A DNA stretch of 64,000 nucleotides from Synechococcus sp. CC9902 (GCF_000012505.1 NC_007513.1:496001-560000), one strand, 5' to 3'; numbered from the stretch's first letter, positions 50,400 through 59,809 are shown. Notes: generated by a model from the sequence alone, not told the origin. Made by a program: numbers and translations.

Positions 50400-50489
50400 A
50401 TGAATCTGATTTGGGTGGCGGCGGGTTTTATCGGGCTTCTCTGGCTCACTCAGGTCTTGGTTCGTCGCGGGATGGACGATGGCCGCTAA
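50400..50489 (+). CDS. Possible 29-residue membrane peptide
   Basis: ATG 50400 to TAA 50487-50489 encodes a single hydrophobic helix (NLIWVAAGFIGLLWLTQVL) and a charged tail VRRGMDDGR. Such small one-helix peptides are common in photosynthetic complexes, but no known subunit is recognised. CAGG directly abuts the ATG, so the ribosome site is poor. Confidence 0.35.
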   Translation: MNLIWVAAGFIGLLWLTQVLVRRGMDDGR

Positions 50490-50609
50490 CCCCTTTGGCT
50501 TGGAAGTGTTGGTTCGATCAATGCCGTTAGTGAGGTGAGGGATTCCGGTTATCAGTTGGCATATCGCAGAGCCATTACTAACTTTTAAATCACTACGTGG
50601 GCTCCAACT

Positions 50610-50774
50610 GTGGAATCACGCGACAAGACTGAACGATTCATGGATGCGGCTAAGCAGCGCGCCCACGAAGTTGTCAATGAAGCCAATCCAAAATTGACCT
50701 CTCTCGAACGTGGCTACTGGCTCGCCTTGAGAAACAGGCGTGGACGAGAGCGCTGCGTTAGCCAGCGTCCATAA
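50610..50774 (+). CDS. Possible 54-residue basic protein
   Basis: GTG 50610 (or ATG 50640) to TAA at 50772-50774. The product has an amphipathic helix (RDKTERFMDAAKQRAHEVVNEA) cut short by PKLTSLERGYW and a very Arg-rich C-terminus. Its stop is three bases from the stop of the convergent 49-residue gene. No family recognised. Confidence 0.45.
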   Translation: MESRDKTERFMDAAKQRAHEVVNEANPKLTSLERGYWLALRNRRGRERCVSQRP

Positions 50775-50777
50775 CGA

Positions 50778-50927
50778 TCAAGCTGCATTAGGAATCGGAG
50801 GCTGAGCACGAGCATTGCGCTCGATCACCTTCCGTAGGTTTTGGCAGTTGATGCAGAGACATGGAGAATCATCGTGAATGCTCGTATGCAGCATCAGTGG
50901 AATGATCTTGTCGTTCCTTGAGTTCAT
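50778..50927 (-). CDS. Possible 49-residue Cys-rich protein
   Basis: ATG at 50927 with GAGGAAAC directly upstream as a good ribosome site; TGA at 50780-50778. The centre is DDSPCLCINCQNLRKVIERN, a CxCxxC cluster that may bind zinc or another metal. No family recognised. Convergent with the 54-residue gene. Confidence 0.5.
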   Translation of the reverse strand: MNSRNDKIIPLMLHTSIHDDSPCLCINCQNLRKVIERNARAQPPIPNAA

Positions 50928-51062
50928 GTTTCCTCAATCTGTCGAACTCGTTATCTCGTTTTTTCCGGTGTGGCGCATCTATTAATGCTCATACCTTGAT
51001 TGTTCGACATATCCAAGTTTCAGACTGGATTGCGTTGTTTCTTGAATCAAGACGCTGAACAA

Positions 51063-51377
51063 ATGAGCGACGACTCACTGCAGACTCATCCTCTGTACGC
51101 CACAGATCGCGATGAAGTGGATGCTCTTTTAGGACATCAGGGCGACCCAGGGCCAGAGCACCTAACGACTGCTGGGCGATTGTTGATGCGCTATGGCGAT
51201 TTCCCTGGAGCGGACGACATCAAGCAAGACCTCGGCAAAGTGATCTCCTCTTGGGGGTTGGATCGCAGCGGCCTAAATGCAAAATGCCGTGAGATTTGGT
51301 CCAGTGGTTGGCGTCCTGGGCAGAAGCTTGACGCGGAGGTTGGCTCCGGAGCTGATGTGGACGATCGCGACAGTTGA
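51063..51377 (+). CDS. DUF3288 family protein
   Basis: A 105-residue protein from ATG 51063 (frame open to TTG 51000). HPLYATDRDEVDALLG, HLTTAGRLLMRYGDFPGADDI and the GLDRSGLNAKCREIW helix match the cyanobacterial DUF3288 layout. Function unknown. The 135 bases before it hold no gene. Confidence 0.75.
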   Translation: MSDDSLQTHPLYATDRDEVDALLGHQGDPGPEHLTTAGRLLMRYGDFPGADDIKQDLGKVISSWGLDRSGLNAKCREIWSSGWRPGQKLDAEVGSGADVDDRDS

Positions 51378-51744
51378 TCAACAACGCCCTCGACCATCGC
51401 CAAGCACGCTGTTTCCACTGTCGGAGGTTTTGCTTGAGAGGGCAATGCGCCTTAACACCGATGGCAAAGGAGCCGTACTGGGCAAAAGTATGGGCATCGA
51501 AATCGGAGGAGCCCATGACGGCCGAAACTCCACCTGAGCAAGCACTAGAAGCACGCTGACTTTTCTGGCCCCTGCTCCAACTTTCAACCCATCCGTGAAC
51601 CGTTCGTCTGGCGCGACAAAGCAGAGCGTCAACCCAGTCGAGTTTCCTCCGCATCGTTGAGGTGCCCTTGAAGGAAACGAGGTTTCACACCTGGTAGCAA
51701 TGGCCCCAGGGTTTGCCACCAAGCCAGTCGCTTCGCTCTTCTTC

Positions 51745-51774
51745 TTCTTTCAGTTCACTTTCTTTCAGTTCACT
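51745..51774. repeat. 15-base perfect tandem duplication
   Basis: TTCTTTCAGTTCACT occurs twice in direct succession at 51745-51759 and 51760-51774. It lies in non-coding sequence and looks like a recent slippage duplication. Confidence 0.85.
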
Positions 51775-51872
51775 GTTGTTCGATTAAGCCACTAACGCTT
51801 CACGGAACCAGCTTCACTGAACAGTGGGTAGCGACATGAACAAACGAGCGAGATAGGCCGTCTCTTCCATCC

Positions 51873-51898
51873 GGGAGGGGCGGCCTCCCTTATTTGTA
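51873..51898 (+). terminator. Terminator-like hairpin
   Basis: GGGAGG (51873-51878) and CCTCCC (51884-51889) form a six-base-pair GC stem followed by TTATTTG. No clear upstream gene is seen, so it may end an unrecognised transcript. Confidence 0.5.
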
Positions 51899-52143
51899 TA
51901 AATCAAGCAATGATCATCATATTTAATTCCTAGGCCCTGGATTTGGCGGCTTCATGCATTTTGAGTTGGATTGCATCTTGATGCTTGATCAGTATTTGGA
52001 TCGCAATGGTGATAGTCATTGTTTTGTTATGTGGTCGAGAAGATTTGCATCTTCGCGATGGGACTGTTTTAGTTTGATCTAAAGAAGTATCACATTGCTC
52101 TTGTCTATTGTTTGCGGATCGAGCAGAAAGGAAGGAGTTAAGA

Positions 52144-52398
52144 GTGCGGATCATGTCTTTCACGCGCAATCGCTCCCAGTCCAGCCATAGCCCTAACGTC
52201 AATCCTCGTGCATTGCAAATGCACCTACAGGGAGCCCAAGATGCCTTGTCAGCCTTTGATGGATATCACTCTTCTGGTCCAGCGCTTCAGCCTTCGGTGT
52301 TGGAACGACCCGCTGGATTCCAACGGCTAACTGTTCTCCAGCAGTTGTTGCAGAGGGGACGCGGCTTTATTTCCTCGATTGTTGAAGCCTTTCGATGA
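52144..52398 (+). CDS. Hypothetical protein, 84 residues
   Basis: GTG at 52144 is preceded by AAGGAG (52132-52137) at an ideal distance. The product is Ser/Gln-rich at the N-terminus (MSFTRNRSQSSHSPNVNP) with helices (LQMHLQGAQDALSAFDGY, LTVLQQLLQRGRGFISSIVEAF). No family recognised. The 244 bases after it are AT-rich and hold no convincing gene. Confidence 0.55.
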   Translation: MRIMSFTRNRSQSSHSPNVNPRALQMHLQGAQDALSAFDGYHSSGPALQPSVLERPAGFQRLTVLQQLLQRGRGFISSIVEAFR

Positions 52399-52642
52399 TC
52401 GCGCATTTATCAATATTGTCGTGCATGACTCACTTGTTTGGTTGGTGCATGTGAGTTGGCAGGGGGTATCAACGAATCTGGCTGGACTTAGATATCAAGA
52501 ATCAGCAGCTCTGGTTGTGCTCACAAAGCCCCTTATGGCTAGGTTGGACGACCAGCTCATCTGCAGTATGGCTAAATAGTGCAATTCTGCTTTTAATGTT
52601 CCAATCTAGAGTAATGTTAGTCATTAGCAAAATTAAACCTAC

Positions 52643-53109
52643 GTGCAAAGAAAATCAATATTCAAGGATTTGCTTGCATCGATTCTTGTCGTATTGCGAT
52701 GGCTTCTTTGGGTGGCAATAGGTGCAAATATTGCCATTGAAATTGCTGAAGTGTATCTCCAGAAGGATGTATATCATTTAGCGATATCGGCCATCTTTTT
52801 TCTGCTAGCGAATATGCAAATCGGGATTAGTAGGTTGTTGATCAGTATGGATGACGAGGAAATGTCAAGACGCTTTTTTACCTGTCTATTGTGATGTTGT
52901 GTGCTGCTGTTATTGCAGTCTTTGATATGGGAATCGATAGGATTTTGGCTGAGATGGCTTCAAGTCAGTTTGTGTTCTCATATAAGCTTTTGTCGATTGC
53001 TGAGTTTTTGCTTGGGTCTATTTCAACACTATTGGCGGGATACTCATTGGATCGATTTTTTGTATTGATCAGGAGGAAAGTTTTAGATCTTGTAGACGTA
53101 AAAATTTAA
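52643..53109 (+). pseudogene. Four-helix membrane protein split by a frameshift
   Basis: Two overlapping frames, 52643-52894 and 52891-53109, join into one coherent membrane protein of about 155 residues if one base is gained in the run of six T at 52874-52879: ...MSRRFF then YLSIVMLCAAVIAVFDMG. The joined product has four hydrophobic segments (two in each part). Possibilities are a decayed gene, programmed slippage at the T-run, or a sequence error. No family recognised; AT-rich. Confidence 0.5.
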
Positions 53110-53482
53110 AGACTTGTCGACGCACTAAGGTGATAGGGATTCTGTTTTTGGATAAGAAAAAGAGCCCGCCATTCTCTGTTGGGATGGTCGTATCGGTGCT
53201 GACTATTGAATTGCACGGCCTTTTTCTATGTCGGTACTATCACTCGTGTCGTTGTTTCAGTTGTCTGGCATGTCTGCATGAATATGTTTCGGCGAACGAG
53301 AGTGTGGACTATCAAAAAGAAATTGATGGGATTATTTTTTAGTTTTGTTGATCTAGTAATTTTAACGTCGGGATGTATTTATGTCTGTAAAAGTGTCTAA
53401 ACTTTGCCGAGACTTGTCTTGGGTAATGGTCGAATTAAAGAGCAATTGAAAATGGTTATTTCAGCCTACTGATGCTGAATTT
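53110..53482. other. AT-rich stretch, no clear gene
   Basis: Two short overlapping plus-strand frames (53130-53342, 53206-53400) have no ribosome site and mixed composition; the second has membrane-like stretches. They may be remnants of the same decayed membrane protein region. No RNA or repeat is seen. Confidence 0.5.
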
Positions 53483-54229
53483 TCAGTTGATCTCAAGCTT
53501 TGTATCTAGCTCCAGATTGGCGCTAACGCTCCGCACATCATCGAGGCTTTCCAGGGCATCCAGCAGGTTCAGGCAACTCTGGGCAGTAGCGGGATCGCTA
53601 ATCGAAACGTTGGTGGTGGTGGCCCATTGGTGCCCCCACTCTTTGACATCCCACCCTTGCTGACGCAAGCCATCTTGCAGGGCTTCAAGGCCTGCAAATG
53701 GTCCAAAAATGGTGGCCGTTGTTTCATCGTTCAACTCGTAGCCATCGGCATCAAGATCGAGCAGGCTCTCCAATAAGCGCTCTTCGCTACCGGCCTCCGT
53801 TTTAATACTCACCTCGCTGCGATGTTCGAAGAGGTAGGCCACGCATCCGTTCTCGCCGAGGTTTCCGCCGTTTTTGCTGAAGGCAAGCCTTAAATCTGCT
53901 GCCGTGCGGTTGCGATTGTCGGTAAGGGCTTCAACCATCACGGCCATACCGCCAGGGCCGTATCCCTCGTAGCGGACGTCCTCGAGTTGAGCTCCTTCCC
54001 CGCCTTGGCCTGATCCCTTGGCGATCGCTCGATCAATGTTGGAAGCCGGCATCGCTGCCGCACGGGCCTTGTTGATCGCGGTTCGCAGTTGAAAATTGCC
54101 AGCCGGGTCGCTCCCAGCTCTTGCGGCCACCATGATCTCTCGTCCAAGGCGGGTAAATAGCGCCCCGCGCTTGGAATCAACCACCGCTTTGGTGCGCTTG
54201 ATCTGTGACCATTTGCTGTGGCCAGCCAT
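53483..54229 (-). CDS. YebC/PmpR family protein
   Basis: A 248-residue protein with the family start [20 protein letters not shown] and the acidic C-terminal domains ([24 protein letters not shown] split by GG). Family members act as transcription regulators, and some relieve ribosome stalling at proline stretches. 60 bases after truB on the same strand. It marks the return to core genome content. Confidence 0.95.
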   Translation of the reverse strand: MAGHSKWSQIKRTKAVVDSKRGALFTRLGREIMVAARAGSDPAGNFQLRTAINKARAAAMPASNIDRAIAKGSGQGGEGAQLEDVRYEGYGPGGMAVMVEALTDNRNRTAADLRLAFSKNGGNLGENGCVAYLFEHRSEVSIKTEAGSEERLLESLLDLDADGYELNDETTATIFGPFAGLEALQDGLRQQGWDVKEWGHQWATTTNVSISDPATAQSCLNLLDALESLDDVRSVSANLELDTKLEIN

Positions 54230-54289
54230 CGGGTCGAAGCAGGGATGTCAGTTATTCGGAGGGTACTCAGGCTTGGTCAACCTGTGGCA

Positions 54290-55198
54290 TTACCCCGCCG
54301 CGTCGAATACCACCTTGGGCCGTAGTTGCTGGTTCGCCTCGGCTAACCCCATTCCAGCAATGCTGCCATCGGCCTTGCAGACCACCACCGCATCGCCATC
54401 CTTCACGTTTCCCTGCAGGGTTTCCCCCACGCTGAGCCGCCGGCCACAGCGCCAGTCGAATTCCTCGCTATCCGTGAGCGTGCGTTTTGGAAGCGTTTGC
54501 AAGGCTTCTAAGGGTGATAAGGGTTCGGGCAACTCCAGATTGCTATCGGATTCCGGCAAGGGATGGGCTTGCGCTATGTGAAAGCCCAGGGCTTGGGTGC
54601 GAGTGAGATCTGCCAAACAGCCACCGCAGCCCAACGCATCCCCGAGATCGCGGGCAAGTGCTCGGATATAGGTTCCTGCTGTGCAGTGCACCTCGATCCG
54701 GAGGCGACCCGAGGTTGGATCCCAATCGAGCAGGTTGAGTCGTTCGATGGTGACTGTTTTTGCGGCTAGGTCCATCGATTCGCCGCGACGAGCTCTTGCG
54801 TGGGCCCGTTCCCCGTCCACATGGACGGCCGAAACCTGCGGTGGACGTTGTTGGATCGTTCCACGGAAAGGGGCAAGTGCCTCGAGACAACCTTGGTTGC
54901 TGAGTTCCGGCCATGGCTGGGTCTCCAAGATCTCGCCTTGAAGGTCATCACTGCTGCTGCGAGTGCCCAGTTGAATCGAGCCCTGATACGTTTTTTCGCC
55001 TGGTAAGTAGGGCAGTAGACGCGTTGCTGGGCCCAGGGCAATGGGTAAAACGCCGGTGACGGCTGGATCGAGGGTGCCGCCATGGCCCACGCGCCGGAGG
55101 CCATAGCTTCGGCGCATTCGACTCACGCAGGCGTGGGAGGTCAGCCCGGCGGGTTTGTCGATGACCACAAAGCCAAAGGGACCGTCCAAGGGGGGCAT
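54290..55198 (-). CDS. truB: tRNA pseudouridine-55 synthase
   Basis: Makes the universal pseudouridine 55 in the tRNA T-loop. 302 residues with GFVVIDKPAGLTSH, the catalytic Asp in RVGHGGTLDPAVTGVLP, and GTYIRALARDLG. Divergent from the methyltransferase at 55264. Confidence 0.96.
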   Translation of the reverse strand: MPPLDGPFGFVVIDKPAGLTSHACVSRMRRSYGLRRVGHGGTLDPAVTGVLPIALGPATRLLPYLPGEKTYQGSIQLGTRSSSDDLQGEILETQPWPELSNQGCLEALAPFRGTIQQRPPQVSAVHVDGERAHARARRGESMDLAAKTVTIERLNLLDWDPTSGRLRIEVHCTAGTYIRALARDLGDALGCGGCLADLTRTQALGFHIAQAHPLPESDSNLELPEPLSPLEALQTLPKRTLTDSEEFDWRCGRRLSVGETLQGNVKDGDAVVVCKADGSIAGMGLAEANQQLRPKVVFDAAG

Positions 55199-55263
55199 CG
55201 CAGGGAGGTGGAGGTCGTGAGCTCAGACTGTTGCATCTAAGACGACAGAGGACCAGCAATCCC

Positions 55264-56016
55264 ATGCAAGAGCTCCGCAGCAGCCGTGATGTGAACGTGG
55301 ACGGCTTTTTGAAGGATGCTTTGCAGGTGAAGGCCCACCTCGCCCGATATCTCTCCTTGTCGTTGGAGGAACTAGAGACGCGTTTACCCAGCAGCACGGA
55401 TGATTTGGCCGATCTCCACCCTGGCGCGTTCCGCCCTGAGGATGCGACAGAATTCTATGAAGACAAGGTAGGCACGGGCCATCTGCTTGAGCTGGCGGCA
55501 TGGCACCTCTCCAGTGCCGACTACATCGCAGACACCTTGAGATTGCAGGGAATGGCAGCACGGGGCCAGGTTCTCGACTTTGGTGGCGGCATTGGAACCC
55601 ATGCTCTCTCAGCTGCAGCGTTGCCAACGGTGGATCACGTTTGGTTTGTGGATCTAAACCCGCACAATCAGGTTTTTGTTCAACAACGCGCCGAGGCGAT
55701 GGGACTCAGCCACAAGCTCTCCGTGCATCGGGATCTTGGCAGTACTGGTGATGTGTCTTTTGACGCTGTGGTCTGTCTGGATGTTCTGGAGCATTTGCCG
55801 GATCCATCGGCGCAATTGCGTGAGTTTCACCAACGGATGGCCCCGAACGCCATTGCGCTTTTGAATTGGTATTTCTTCAAAGGGCACAACGGTGAATATC
55901 CCTTTCATTTCGATGAGCCATCGCTCGTCGATTGTTTCTTTCGCACCTTGCAGGGACAGTTTCTTGAGGTGTTTCACCCTTTATTAATCACTGCCAGGTT
56001 GTACGAAAAGATTTAA
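55264..56016 (+). CDS. Class I SAM-dependent methyltransferase
   Basis: A 250-residue protein from ATG 55264. The SAM-binding motif is VLDFGGGIGTHALSA, with VWFVDLN as the acidic strand end and DAVVCLDVLEHLPDPSAQL as the post-motif. The N-terminal about 90 residues are helical and unassigned. Substrate unknown. Followed by a bidirectional terminator. Confidence 0.8.
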   Translation: MQELRSSRDVNVDGFLKDALQVKAHLARYLSLSLEELETRLPSSTDDLADLHPGAFRPEDATEFYEDKVGTGHLLELAAWHLSSADYIADTLRLQGMAARGQVLDFGGGIGTHALSAAALPTVDHVWFVDLNPHNQVFVQQRAEAMGLSHKLSVHRDLGSTGDVSFDAVVCLDVLEHLPDPSAQLREFHQRMAPNAIALLNWYFFKGHNGEYPFHFDEPSLVDCFFRTLQGQFLEVFHPLLITARLYEKI

Positions 56017-56040
56017 ATCGAGGGATGCATTGGCATTAAG

Positions 56041-56075
56041 AAAAGCCCCGGTCACGATGGTGAACCAGGGCTTTT
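56041..56075. terminator. Bidirectional terminator
   Basis: AAAAGCCC at 56041-56048 pairs with GGGCTTTT at 56068-56075, with an inner GGT/ACC pairing. The flanking A and T tracts let it serve both the methyltransferase (plus) and rpmA (minus). Confidence 0.82.
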
Positions 56076-56110
56076 GTTGTTTGAAATGCAATCAGCCAAA
56101 GAGCTGATTT

Positions 56111-56377
56111 TCAGACGGCAGCGGTGATGTTGATGCGTTTGCGGTTGCGCAGGCCCCGCTTAATGCTTTCGAATTTCACGAAACCATCGGTTAGGGCAAA
56201 CAGTGTGTCGTCCTTTCCCTTGCCAACGTTGACGCCTGGCAAGACGGATGTGCCGCGCTGGCGAATCAGGATGGATCCAGCGGTGACGGACTCACCGCCG
56301 AAGGCCTTGACGCCAAGCCGTTTGGAATTGGAATCGCGGCCGTTTCTTGTGGAGCCTGTGCCTTTCTTATGAGCCAT
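56111..56377 (-). CDS. rpmA: 50S ribosomal protein L27
   Basis: 88 residues starting [22 protein letters not shown] with GQ-type loop [13 protein letters not shown]. The N-terminal tail reaches the peptidyl-transferase centre; it begins directly with AHKKG, so no processed extension is present. 41 bases after rplU. Confidence 0.97.
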   Translation of the reverse strand: MAHKKGTGSTRNGRDSNSKRLGVKAFGGESVTAGSILIRQRGTSVLPGVNVGKGKDDTLFALTDGFVKFESIKRGLRNRKRINITAAV

Positions 56378-56418
56378 GGGGAAAAAATGGAAGACGGAGG
56401 GTTAAAGGTTCGAAGCGT

Positions 56419-56796
56419 TTAGCCGATGGCTTTGCCGCCTACGGAGATGGACTGGACCATCACTCGGGTGAGTTCCTGACGATGACCATTCTTGCGCCGT
56501 GTTTTCTTTTTCGGGCGCATTTTGTAAACGATCACCTTGGGGCCGCGGCGGTGGGCCATCACCTTCAGCTCAACACTGGCGTCTTTCACATAGGGCTGTC
56601 CAAGCGTGGTGCCCTTGGAATCCTTCACCAGCAGGACGTTGTCCAACTTCAGGGTTTCATCCACATCGGCCTGAAGCCGATCCAGGTCGTAATACCGGTT
56701 TGTTTGAAGCCAAATCTGTGTGCCGGAAGCCTCAACGATGGCGTAGGCATCGCTGGTTTCCGGGGCAGCTTTTGCGGCAGGTTTCGTGTCAGCCAT
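56419..56796 (-). CDS. rplU: 50S ribosomal protein L21
   Basis: 125 residues. After a short Ala/Lys-rich extension the L21 domain starts with YAIVEASGTQIWLQTNRYYDL and ends with KTRRKNGHRQELTRVMVQSI. First gene of rplU-rpmA, divergent from kaiA over 131 bases. Confidence 0.97.
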   Translation of the reverse strand: MADTKPAAKAAPETSDAYAIVEASGTQIWLQTNRYYDLDRLQADVDETLKLDNVLLVKDSKGTTLGQPYVKDASVELKVMAHRRGPKVIVYKMRPKKKTRRKNGHRQELTRVMVQSISVGGKAIG

Positions 56797-56927
56797 TGGT
56801 TAAAAGACGCGGTCAGGCTCGGACGGAACCGATTGGGCCTGATCCGCAATCGAAAGACAAACAAAGATCTTCGGCCCTAGCCCCTCCCCTCGTCAAGATT
56901 CAGGCACCCATTGATCCAATTCGTCGG

Positions 56928-57806
56928 ATGGCCCGGCCGGCCCTCACTGTTGCTCTCTTGCTGAGTTCCTCCGCTTTGGTGGACACCTGTCGTCAATGGT
57001 TGCCAGCCAATCGTTATGAATCGGTGGTGTTGTCTGTTGGCGAAAACGAAGGTCTTGCGACCACGTTGGCGCCTCGGCACAACGATTTTGATGCGGTTGT
57101 TGTTGAGCAAAATTTGCTCGACAGCGAAGCGCGGGAGGATTTGTTGAAAGCAGGTCTCCTGTTTCCTGCCGTCATCGTTGGCGAGGTGAAAGGTCATGTG
57201 GACTATCACCAGGAGGAGTTGCATCTCCCAGAGGATCAACTCGCACAACTGGGGTACAACGTTGATGCGGCGATTTCACGATTTTTGCGCCAGGGCCGTG
57301 CTGATGGCCGGCAAGAAGATACGGCCACCAAAGCTGTGGGCAGCTTGTCCCGCCGCTTGCAAGAACGGCTCGGTTATCTGGGTGTGTTCTACAAGCGGGA
57401 TCCATCCCGTTTTCTCAACAGCCTCGCTCCTGATGAGCGCCGCGAATTAATCGAATCCCTGCATCGCACCTATCGGGATTTACTACTGAGCTACTTCGGC
57501 GATCCAGCTGCCGCGAATCAGGCTCTCGAGAGTTTTGTGAATACGGCTTTCTTCAGCGATTTGCCGATTACGCGCACGGTGGAAATTCACGTGAACTTGA
57601 TTGATGAATATTGGAAGAAGTTGCGCCTAGAAGGTCACAAAAACGACTTTCTTCAGGATTACCGCCTTGCGCTCCTTGATGTCATGGCGCATTTGTGTGA
57701 GATGTACAGACGTTCGATCCCTCCTGATATTCCCTTGCCGAGTGAGGCGTCAAACCGTCTATCCGTCGCAGTCGATCAGCCCATGTCCTCTGAGGAGTTG
57801 TTATGA
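56928..57806 (+). CDS. kaiA: Circadian clock protein KaiA
   Basis: KaiA stimulates KaiC autophosphorylation. The 292-residue protein has an N-terminal pseudo-receiver ([24 protein letters not shown] and VVVEQNLLD) and a C-terminal helical domain ([13 protein letters not shown]-like [20 protein letters not shown], then [12 protein letters not shown] and [13 protein letters not shown]). Its length matches full KaiA, not a truncated form. ATG at 56928; the stop overlaps kaiB by four bases. Confidence 0.96.
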   Translation: MARPALTVALLLSSSALVDTCRQWLPANRYESVVLSVGENEGLATTLAPRHNDFDAVVVEQNLLDSEAREDLLKAGLLFPAVIVGEVKGHVDYHQEELHLPEDQLAQLGYNVDAAISRFLRQGRADGRQEDTATKAVGSLSRRLQERLGYLGVFYKRDPSRFLNSLAPDERRELIESLHRTYRDLLLSYFGDPAAANQALESFVNTAFFSDLPITRTVEIHVNLIDEYWKKLRLEGHKNDFLQDYRLALLDVMAHLCEMYRRSIPPDIPLPSEASNRLSVAVDQPMSSEELL

Positions 57807-58165
57807 GTCCACGAAAGACCTACATCCTGAAGCTGTACGTCGCAGGAAACACTCCAAATTCAATGCGAGCGCTAAAAACACTGCGCAACATTCTCGAAAC
57901 CGAATTCCGTGGTGTTTATGCACTCAAGGTGATTGATGTGCTGAAGAACCCACAATTAGCGGAGGACGACAAAATCTTGGCCACTCCGACGTTGGCCAAG
58001 ATTTTGCCGCCACCGGTCCGCCGCATTATTGGCGACTTGTCTGATCGTGAAAGGGTTTTGATCGGGTTGGATCTGTTGTACGACGAGTTGTCGGACAACA
58101 TGTTGACGTCGAGCTTTCTCGACGACTCGGATGAAGAGAGCGCTCCAGCCACGTCGGATTCTTAA
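57803..58165 (+). CDS. kaiB: Circadian clock protein KaiB
   Basis: A 120-residue thioredoxin-like, fold-switching protein that binds the KaiC CI ring and sequesters KaiA. The core [25 protein letters not shown] and [25 protein letters not shown] is intact. About 20 extra C-terminal residues are acidic and Ser-rich ([14 protein letters not shown]). ATGA overlap with kaiA; 65 bases to kaiC. Confidence 0.97.
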   Translation: MSPRKTYILKLYVAGNTPNSMRALKTLRNILETEFRGVYALKVIDVLKNPQLAEDDKILATPTLAKILPPPVRRIIGDLSDRERVLIGLDLLYDELSDNMLTSSFLDDSDEESAPATSDS

Positions 58166-58230
58166 GCGAGATGGTGTTCCTCAAGCTCGACAAGTGGCTT
58201 CTCACTACGGTTTGTTCATAGGTCTTGGTC

Positions 58231-59769
58231 ATGCAATTTCCTCCCGCTAGCGGTCAGTCACAAATGCAGGTACAAAAGCTCGCAACGGGAATTGAGGGCT
58301 TTGATGATGTTTGTCACGGTGGACTTCCAATTGGTCGAAGCACCCTGATCAGCGGAACGTCCGGCAGCGGTAAAACGGTGTTATCGCTTCACTTCCTCCA
58401 TAACGGAATTAAGCATTTCGAAGAGCCGGGTATTTTCGTCACCTTCGAAGAATCACCGCTCGACATCCTGCGCAATGCGGCCAGCTTCGGATGGAATCTC
58501 CAGGAGATGGTTGAACAAGACAAACTGTTCATTTTGGATGCCTCTCCTGATCCCGATGGTCAGGATGTGGCCGGCAGCTTTGATCTCTCGGGTCTGATTG
58601 AGCGAATCAATTATGCGATTCGCAAATACAAAGCGAAGCGGGTTGTCATCGACTCCATTACTGCGGTGTTTCAGCAGTACGACGCCGTTTTTGTGGTGCG
58701 TCGTGAAATTTTCCGACTGATTGCTCGGCTGAAGGAAATTGGTGTCACTACGGTGATGACCACTGAACGCATTGATGAGTACGGACCCATCGCTCGCTAT
58801 GGCGTGGAAGAGTTCGTTTCCGACAATGTCGTGATTCTCCGCAACGTGTTGGAGGGGGAGCGGCGACGACGCACGGTGGAGATCCTCAAATTGCGTGGCA
58901 CCACGCATATGAAAGGGGAGTTCCCATTCACGATGGGCGCCCACGGCATCAGCATTTTCCCCTTGGGTGCGATGCGACTCACCCAACGGTCATCCAACGT
59001 GCGGGTGAGCTCCGGTGTGCCCCGCTTGGATGAAATGTGCGGTGGTGGTTTCTTTAAAGACTCGATCATCTTGGCCACCGGCGCAACGGGCACTGGCAAG
59101 ACGATGTTGGTGTCCAAGTTTATTGAGGATGCTTGCCGCAATAAGGAACGCGCCATTCTTTTTGCCTATGAAGAGTCCCGCGCACAGTTGATGCGGAATG
59201 GCACCAGCTGGGGGATTGATTTTGAACAAATGGAGCAGGACGGTCTACTCAAGATTATTTGTGCGTATCCCGAATCTACAGGGTTAGAAGATCATCTTCA
59301 GATCATAAAAACTGAAATAAGTGAGTTCAAGCCATCGAGAATGGCCATTGATTCGTTATCTGCTTTGGCTCGTGGTGTTAGCCATAATGCATTTCGTCAA
59401 TTCGTGATTGGTGTTACTGGCTATGCAAAACAGGAAGAGATTGCAGGCTTTTTCACCAACACATCTGAGGAGTTTATGGGAAGTCATTCGATCACTGACT
59501 CCCATATCTCCACGATTACTGACACTATTCTGTTGCTTCAGTATGTAGAGATTCGCGGTGAAATGGCCCGTGCCCTCAATGTGTTCAAGATGCGAGGCTC
59601 CTGGCACGACAAAGGTATTCGCGAATTCGTGATCACTGGAAACGGTCCACAGATCAAAGATTCTTTCTCCAACTTTGAACGAATTATTTCAGGTGTGCCC
59701 CATCGCGTCTCCACCGATGAGCGCAGCGAATTATCGCGGATCGCGAGGAGTGTCTCTTCAGACGACTGA
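58231..59769 (+). CDS. kaiC: Circadian clock protein KaiC
   Basis: A 512-residue double RecA-fold ATPase/autokinase. CI has P-loop GTSGSGKT at 42-49 and catalytic Glu73-Glu74; CII has P-loop GATGTGKT at 284-291 and Glu314-Glu315. The phosphorylation pair is Ser427-Thr428 in ITDSHISTITDT. ATG at 58231 is used; a TTG two codons upstream is in frame. Convergent with the nblS-type kinase 40 bases on. Confidence 0.98.
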   Translation: MQFPPASGQSQMQVQKLATGIEGFDDVCHGGLPIGRSTLISGTSGSGKTVLSLHFLHNGIKHFEEPGIFVTFEESPLDILRNAASFGWNLQEMVEQDKLFILDASPDPDGQDVAGSFDLSGLIERINYAIRKYKAKRVVIDSITAVFQQYDAVFVVRREIFRLIARLKEIGVTTVMTTERIDEYGPIARYGVEEFVSDNVVILRNVLEGERRRRTVEILKLRGTTHMKGEFPFTMGAHGISIFPLGAMRLTQRSSNVRVSSGVPRLDEMCGGGFFKDSIILATGATGTGKTMLVSKFIEDACRNKERAILFAYEESRAQLMRNGTSWGIDFEQMEQDGLLKIICAYPESTGLEDHLQIIKTEISEFKPSRMAIDSLSALARGVSHNAFRQFVIGVTGYAKQEEIAGFFTNTSEEFMGSHSITDSHISTITDTILLLQYVEIRGEMARALNVFKMRGSWHDKGIREFVITGNGPQIKDSFSNFERIISGVPHRVSTDERSELSRIARSVSSDD

Positions 59770-59809
59770 CCCACTTGTTGAGTTGTGCTCAGTTAGTCGG
59801 ATGAGATTT

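Larger units (their letters stand above)
51378..52143. other. 766-base stretch without a convincing gene
   Basis: Short overlapping frames on both strands lack protein-like composition. It holds a 15-base tandem duplication (51745-51774) and a terminator-like hairpin (51873-51889), followed towards 52143 by AT-rich sequence. It may be decayed coding sequence or hold an unrecognised RNA. Confidence 0.5.

Noticed and set aside
51220-51722. Two overlapping minus-strand frames of 114 and 144 codons opposite and after the DUF3288 gene
   Set aside because: Composition is Arg/Ser/Cys-rich and not protein-like, there is no ribosome site, and one overlaps a better plus-strand gene.
51930-52202. 90-codon minus-strand frame
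   Set aside because: Overlaps the plus-strand gene that has a strong ribosome site; composition is not convincing.
53130-53400. Two overlapping plus-strand frames with some hydrophobic stretches
   Set aside because: They overlap in different frames, lack ribosome sites and have mixed composition; recorded as possible remnants only.
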